From JARROD01 sp037384225 (lineage in GTDB: Bacteria; Pseudomonadota; Gammaproteobacteria; Pseudomonadales; Cellvibrionaceae), in assembly GCA_037384225.1 (NCBI GenBank), contig JARROD010000063.1, positions 1-18,069 on the forward strand: a DNA stretch of 18,069 nt, in the 5' to 3' direction. Positions 16,701 through 18,069 of this stretch are shown here, piece by piece. Position 1 is the stretch's first letter; the number at the start of each line of letters is the position of its first letter. Below the pieces are notes generated by a model. It was not told the origin of the DNA. It saw nothing but the letters and a program-made list of their open reading frames with translations, and made no database searches. Both the position numbers and the translations under genes were made by a program.

Positions 16701-16863
16701 CTTTGGCGGCGACGTGTGCTTTAACAACGCCGGCAAATGAGCATTCGTCGGTAAGAGCAATCGCCCGGTATCCCAGGGTAATCGCTTGTGCGACCAGCTC
16801 TTCCGGGCGTGAAGCGCCGCGCAGGAACGTAAAATTGCTCAAGCAGTGCAGTTCCGCATACAT
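13741..16863 (-). CDS. dnaE2: DnaE2 (ImuC), error-prone DNA polymerase III alpha subunit
   Basis: A 1040-aa C-family polymerase, the catalytic member of the ImuA-ImuB-DnaE2 bypass complex. PHP domain at ~1-200, opening YAELHCLSNFTFLRGAS and LTDECSFAGVVKAH; GRGSAANSAVCYCL at ~337-350; the catalytic aspartate block PPDIDVDFEHERREEV at ~375-390; HVGGFIITRSP; QWDKEDIEALGLLKVDVLAL; the fingers motif GFPESHASSFALLVYVSAWL; and a C-terminal OB-fold (~950-990, GVLFMTLEDETGNINVVVW). Length is normal and no frame break is seen. Start ATG 16863, GAGG about 12 nt upstream. It is transcribed toward imuB, whereas the usual cassette has imuA-imuB-dnaE2 in one direction. It has its own LexA-type promoter at ~17000. 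Confidence 0.95.
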   Translation of the reverse strand: MYAELHCLSNFTFLRGASRPEELVAQAITLGYRAIALTDECSFAGVVKAHVAAKDKPIQLIIGSEFLLTDDVTSMEASSVKLVLLAPNRIAYTEISALITRARRRSAKGEYQLFLSELQFGTQHCLAIWLPAKNNLPQQQLGQSLKRFFKNRLWLGVELLLEDDDQSHYNHCYQLARTLDISMVACNDAHMHCAARKPLQDVLTAIRLNTPVPALGSQRQANGERYLHPIDVLQKRYPQALLDETLHIAQLCEFSLDELRYEYPKELVPKPFTPSGYLRELTFRGARERWPQGVTPKLQAQLDSELALIAELEYEYYFLTVEDIVRFARQQKILCQGRGSAANSAVCYCLFITEVNPAQSELLFERFISRERNEPPDIDVDFEHERREEVIQYIYRKYTRKRAALAATVITYRPRSAIRDVGKALGLDALLLERLAKNLSWWDQPHELAVRLGEANIDPESPVAQQFLGCVCDILGFPRHLSQHVGGFIITRSPTSTLVPIENAAMKDRTIIQWDKEDIEALGLLKVDVLALGMLTAIRKTLALINRCHPNPIAIENIPNEDPKTYQMLSRGDSVGVFQVESRAQMSMLPRLRPQTFYDLVIEVAIVRPGPIQGNMVHPYLRRRNGDELVTYPNDAVKSVLERTLGVPIFQEQVIKLVMVAAGFSGGEADKLRRAMATWGRNGNLQMFKDKVINGMLANGYERDFAERLFKQMQGFGEYGFPESHASSFALLVYVSAWLKCHYPAAFYCGLLNSLPMGFYSPSQLVQDAQRHHVQVLPVDILSSRWDHTLEYDRGNPILEQRPVLRLGFRLVKGLSRDGAERLLQARQTREFTSVQALAQWAQLNRGDMNALADSGALKPLAGDRHHAHWHTFAVENTKPLLSDATELAAADSETVTLPTPTEVDDLVMDYASVGLTLNRHPMAILRDQPPFNRCRQAAQLFHLNHGRFVRIAGLVTGRQRPGTASGVLFMTLEDETGNINVVVWRDLQNRYRQPVLKGKLLLIKGVMESKDNVIHVIAGEIQDHTDTLPSLCTSSRDFQ

Positions 16864-16986
16864 CGCGAAGTTTACCTCACTAACTTAAAACTCCGTGAAC
16901 AAACCCGTGATTTTAAAATCTCTGCGGACCACCGTTTAACGTCAGAGCCCCTGGATAAAGGAGAGCCAGAAGTAATTCTTAAAAAC

Positions 16987-17016
16987 AGTATACATGTATA
17001 TATGTACAGCAGTCAA
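16987..17016 (-). promoter_or_regulatory. LexA-type promoter of dnaE2
   Basis: On the minus strand TTGACT (17016-17011) is followed after an 18-bp spacer by TATACT (16992-16987). The spacer holds CTGT-ACATATAT-ACAT (17009-16994), the LexA core with one mismatch in the last base. The same order and spacing, TTGACT directly before CTGT and an 18-bp spacer, is seen at imuA. The leader to the dnaE2 start is about 115-120 nt. Confidence 0.75.
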
Positions 17017-17047
17017 GATAGATTTACCCTCTTCTATTAAAACCGCC

Positions 17048-17689
17048 TCACCGAACTTTCTTACACCCTGGATTCTGCCGGCAGCGTTGCATTTGATGCG
17101 CACTGAACTCTTCGGCACTGATCATCCCGTTATTGTCCGTATCGATATCGGTAAACAACGGAGCATTGGGTAGATTTTTCATTTTGTAACCCATCTGTGC
17201 TCTTTCACTCACTCTTTTGCTGCGCGCTTCGTTGAATTCTGCTTCGTTTACTTCCCCATCTTTATTCAAATCATAATCGTCAAAAGTGGGACGCATACTT
17301 AACCCAGGTTTCATTTTCTTCCCCATTGAGTTGCCCCCACCTGATCTCATGGCACGACGTTTTTCCCATTGTTTTTTCTGTCCTTCAGCCAATTCTTCAG
17401 GCGAAAGTTTGCCATCGCCATTCGAATCGAACTCAGAAAAAAACGGCATTCCAGCAACCCGGCGCATCCCCCTTACATCAGATATTTTTTGTTTCATACG
17501 CTCCTGTCGAGTAGTATTAAATTCCTCCTCACTGATAAAACCATCACCATTTTTATCAAAGGCTTCAAACATAATGGGGCCCCGTACAGGCACGTCCCCC
17601 CTCCGGACTTCCTTTCCCTGCACGCATAACGGATATAGAGCAACAAAATATAATAACGCAATGGCCGATAAATTTTTTGAAATACACAT
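17048..17689 (-). CDS. Secreted four-EF-hand calcium-binding protein
   Basis: A 213-aa protein with an N-terminal hydrophobic export signal (~7-24) and four canonical 12-residue EF-hand loops: DKNGDGFISEEE (45-56), DSNGDGKLSPEE (88-99), DLNKDGEVNEAE (140-151) and DTDNNGMISAEE (183-194). All keep Asp at 1, Gly at 6 and Glu at 12, so all four should bind calcium; the linkers are basic (Lys/Arg/Met-rich). Location would be periplasm or outside. Partner and role are not evident. Start ATG 17689 with AGG 7 nt upstream. It lies behind the dnaE2 promoter in the same direction but is separated by it, so it is probably independent of the SOS genes. Confidence 0.88.
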   Translation of the reverse strand: MCISKNLSAIALLYFVALYPLCVQGKEVRRGDVPVRGPIMFEAFDKNGDGFISEEEFNTTRQERMKQKISDVRGMRRVAGMPFFSEFDSNGDGKLSPEELAEGQKKQWEKRRAMRSGGGNSMGKKMKPGLSMRPTFDDYDLNKDGEVNEAEFNEARSKRVSERAQMGYKMKNLPNAPLFTDIDTDNNGMISAEEFSAHQMQRCRQNPGCKKVR

Positions 17690-17812
17690 AAAAATACCTA
17701 TCTGATATACTATATTGGCAAAGCGCCCTCCTTTCTATTCTGACAGTTCGTTTTGACAAGTTATTGATATGAATCAAATAGTTTTGAAGCAAGGACACCA
17801 CCCTCGCCGGGA

Positions 17813-17839
17813 GGCAGGCCGGCAGATAGCCGCCCTGCC
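17813..17839. other. GC-rich hairpin
   Basis: GGCAGG (17813-17818) and CCTGCC (17834-17839) pair, and inside them CGGC (17820-17823) pairs with GCCG (17829-17832) around the loop AGATA, with one C-C mismatch between. Strong stem, no T run directly after it on either strand. It lies between the EF-hand gene start and the intron 3' end; a second small stem, GGGG/CCCC at 17877-17891, is nearer the intron. Possibly terminator of an upstream minus-strand gene outside the window or part of the intron target region. Confidence 0.45.
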
Positions 17840-17900
17840 GATAGGGTATTAATGAATTTTGTGATATCGGTTCAGAGGGGCACGAGACCCCGCCTGCCCA

Positions 17901-18069
17901 GGTGAGTCGACCAAGGGAACCTCTCCCTCAGCCGCTCGCAGAACCGGAATTAAACCTCTCGATTTATCCGGCTCCCACCATTTAACCTCATCGAGCAAGC
18001 CCTGCCCTCCAGTGAGCAAATAGAAAGGGCCATTTTTGACTCATTTGTCTAACGGACTTCGCTGCTTTC
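17901..18069 (-). mobile_element. Group II intron, 3' end (maturase end, domains V and VI)
   Basis: On the minus strand a 34-nt block at 17974-17941 folds as domain V, the catalytic heart of group II introns: GAGCCGG pairs with CCGGTTC, the upper stem AAATC/GGTTT closes a GAGA (GNRA) tetraloop, and the AGC catalytic triad is present. Seven bases on, GGCTGAGGGA (17933-17924) pairs with TCCCTTGGTC (17918-17909) around a 5-nt loop, as expected for domain VI, though no clear bulged A is seen. Upstream lies a maturase-like frame ending 13 nt before domain V. The exact 3' splice site is not determined; 17901 is an estimate. The 5' part runs off the right edge. Confidence 0.8.
17988..18069 (-). CDS. 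Group II intron reverse transcriptase/maturase, C-terminal end (partial)
   Basis: The minus strand reads 26 codons ending WPFLFAHWRAGLAR and TGA at 17990-17988. A C-terminal 'FAHW' plus a short basic tail is typical of group II intron-encoded maturases, which splice and mobilise the intron. The stop lies 13 nt before domain V, the normal arrangement in bacterial introns. RT and other domains lie beyond the window, so intactness is unknown. Confidence 0.68.
   Translation of the reverse strand, partial: KAAKSVRQMSQKWPFLFAHWRAGLAR

Noticed and set aside
17851..18040. Open minus frame of about 63 codons through the right end
   Set aside because: It reads through domain V and VI of the intron; the RNA structure and the maturase frame explain the sequence better, and it lacks a convincing start.
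18047..18053. GTCTAAC, matching the RYYYAAC core of integron attC sites
   Set aside because: A 7-base degenerate pattern expected many times by chance; it lies inside the maturase frame and no GTTRRRY partner is visible.
1..18069. CRISPR array, tRNA or rRNA gene
   Set aside because: No regularly spaced repeats and no recognisable tRNA or rRNA segments on either strand.

Overview
The window looks like chromosomal DNA of a gammaproteobacterium, probably marine and possibly Cellvibrionales-like. This rests on the gene content: an MshQ/DUF6701 giant adhesin, a DPP IV-type S9 peptidase, the imuA-imuB/dnaE2 SOS mutagenesis set with an E. coli-like LexA box, and a RutR-like TetR remnant. No taxonomic marker such as rRNA is present, so this is an inference.

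Layout: (1) 1-731 is a decayed edge. The start of an IS3-type element (minus strand) has cut a RutR-like regulator, leaving its last ~60 codons; a serine-hydrolase fragment follows. (2) 732-7708 holds three minus-strand genes: a secreted 1223-aa LamG/DUF6701 MshQ-like protein, a periplasmic DPP IV-like peptidase and a class IV PLP aminotransferase. (3) 7935-11431 is a small CoA/ester metabolism locus: an alpha/beta hydrolase, an SCP2-type thiolase and a frameshifted DUF35 partner on the minus strand, with a divergent GntR/FCD regulator. A 32-bp dyad lies between hydrolase and regulator. (4) 11538-17016 is the SOS translesion module: imuA and imuB on plus, dnaE2 convergent on minus. Each arm has its own LexA-type promoter with the same geometry. 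imuB is broken by a 7-bp tandem duplication. (5) 17048-17689 is a secreted four-EF-hand protein. (6) 17901-18069 is the 3' end of a group II intron on minus: maturase C-terminus, domain V and a domain VI-like hairpin, running off the right edge.

Two themes run through the window. One is gene decay by mobile DNA and small indels (IS-cut regulator, hydrolase fragment, DUF35 frameshift, imuB duplication, intron). The other is a short dispersed repeat, TATACC...GGTATA, about 30 bp, found in five intergenic places; two copies are full length and differ at 2 of 30 positions. Three copies sit just upstream of minus-strand genes. I did not find a convincing new multi-gene system. The best leads are the repeat family, the convergent SOS module with a potentially reversible imuB break, and the operator-linked thiolase/DUF35 locus.
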